Assembly: GCA_958438125.1 (NCBI GenBank) | Contig: CAUBQN010000087.1 | Coordinates: 1 to 6,283 of the forward strand | Direction of reading: 5' to 3' | DNA from: an uncultured Collinsella sp. | GTDB lineage: Bacteria > Actinomycetota > Coriobacteriia > Coriobacteriales > Coriobacteriaceae | DNA: 6,283 nt | In this document: positions 5,934 through 6,283 of the stretch, in pieces | How the letters are laid out: each line of letters begins with the position of its first letter | Numbering within the stretch: the stretch's first letter is position 1 | Notes under the pieces: generated by a model | The model's input: the letters and a program-made list of their open reading frames with translations, nothing else | Database searches by the model: none | What the model was told of the DNA's origin: nothing | Position numbers and translations under genes: made by a program

Positions 5934-6112
5934 GAGTGGGATGGGCTTTCCGGATGGGCGGGGTTTCGGAAAGTCCATCCCGGAATTTGCCTTTGGAATG
6001 GGATGCAGTTTTCGGTTGAGGGTTCTGGTGGAAAATGCGACCCGGAATTTGTGATCGGAGTGGGATGAAGTTTCCCAACGGGGCCACAAGCGGAAACCGC
6101 ATCTCACTCCGG
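5934..6112. repeat. Three tandem 62-bp hairpin units
   Basis: The core TGGGATG recurs with GGG at 5938, 6000 and 6062, exactly 62 bases apart, and CCCGGAATTTG recurs at 5979 and 6041. Each unit folds on itself: unit 1 pairs 5938-5951 with 5968-5981 (14 bp, one G-U); unit 2 pairs 6000-6013 with 6031-6043 (one bulge, one mismatch); unit 3 pairs 6056-6067 with 6100-6111 and 6070-6075 with 6092-6097. Loops are 16-17 bases and diverged while stems are kept. A decayed fourth unit may begin at 6124, where GGG and CTTCC recur at the same spacing. This looks like structured RNA or a hairpin repeat family, not protein coding. Confidence 0.8.
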
Positions 6113-6165
6113 ACCTGAAGATCGGGTCACGCCTTCCAGAAGGTATGGGCTGCGAACTACATTGG

Positions 6166-6217
6166 GCTGCCTTAAACCCGCAAGGAGGGGTTAAAAATAA
6201 ATGAGACATAGGGCAGC
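6166..6217 (+). other. Possible hairpin with ribosome-site-like loop and a short open frame
   Basis: GCTGCC (6166-6171) can pair with GGCAGC (6212-6217), and inside it AACCC (6175-6179) with GGGTT (6188-6192). The inner loop and first stem base hold AGGAGG (6183-6188). Twelve bases further an ATG (6201) opens a 26-codon frame ending at TGA 6279-6281, with no recognisable product. Spacing is long for translation. It could be a leader peptide, a structured 5' region of a gene beyond the window, or chance. Confidence 0.25.
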
Positions 6218-6283
6218 ATGTTTTAATGTGGGGGGTGTTCCTATAGTTTTGTCAACTGGGCAATGCTGTTTTCGAGATTGAAT

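Larger units (their letters stand above)
5574..6283. other. Structured non-coding region, no convincing gene
   Basis: About 710 bases at the end of the window hold no reading frame with a recognisable protein and well-placed ribosome site. The region is dense with repeats and hairpins: a terminator, a second TetR palindrome with an orphan ribosome site, a composite repeat block (5690-5877), a 62-bp tandem hairpin array (5934-6112) and a terminal hairpin (6166-6217). Reading frames on either strand across 5612-6209 are translations of these repeats. Whether it is one RNA locus or several repeat insertions cannot be settled from this window. Confidence 0.6.

Noticed and set aside
5815..6102. 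Minus-strand 95-codon frame over the hairpin array
   Set aside because: It translates the 62-bp repeats, whose period is not a multiple of three, so the repeat is not a peptide repeat.
5934..6112. 62-bp array as a CRISPR
   Set aside because: There are no alternating identical repeats and unique spacers; the conserved parts are the arms of a hairpin and differ between units.
6268..6283. GTTTTCGAGATTGAAT at the window end as a CRISPR repeat start
   Set aside because: It is a single copy, cut by the window edge, with only vague likeness to repeats ending in ATTGAAAC.

Overview
The window reads as a piece of a moderately high-GC bacterial chromosome. Protein style, strong AGGAGG-type ribosome sites and the gene mix suggest an actinobacterial gut commensal of the Coriobacteriia, possibly Collinsella-like. 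That assignment is an impression from style, not a database match.

Layout: positions 1-116 may hold the last codons of an upstream membrane-protein gene (weak). Positions 117-298 are the leader of a two-gene operon. Positions 299-2155 and 2156-4015 encode two full-length ABC exporter half-transporters (membrane domain plus ATPase), packed with no base between stop and start. Their ATPase motifs are complementary: the first has a degenerate Walker B (Asp-Asp) and Gln in place of the H-loop His but an intact SGGQ signature. The second has the catalytic Glu and His but an altered SQGQ signature. This is the pattern of an asymmetric heterodimeric exporter with one active and one degenerate ATP site.

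Positions 4016-4338 are AT-rich and non-coding. They hold four tandem 23-bp direct repeats (4091-4182), a separate inverted repeat and a possible promoter. Positions 4339-4890 encode a short flavodoxin-like protein, followed by a strong intrinsic terminator (4932-4958). Positions 5016-5573 encode a TetR/AcrR-type regulator with a perfect palindrome (4986-5000), probably its own operator, just before its ribosome site.

Positions 5574-6283 (about 710 bases) contain no convincing gene but are rich in structure. There is a terminator-like hairpin, then a second copy of the TetR palindrome followed by an excellent Shine-Dalgarno sequence that serves no plausible gene. Next comes a composite repeat block: two 22-bp direct repeats, a perfect 29-bp inverted repeat and an inner 9-bp hairpin. 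It is followed by three tandem units of exactly 62 bp, each folding into a hairpin whose stem shows compensatory base changes. The window ends in another possible hairpin with a Shine-Dalgarno-like loop.

How the parts work together: the ABC pair almost certainly forms one transporter. The flavodoxin appears to be its own transcription unit. The TetR protein probably represses itself and, through the second palindrome, whatever once lay or still lies downstream. The most unusual material is the 23-bp array and the structured non-coding region from 5612 to 6137.
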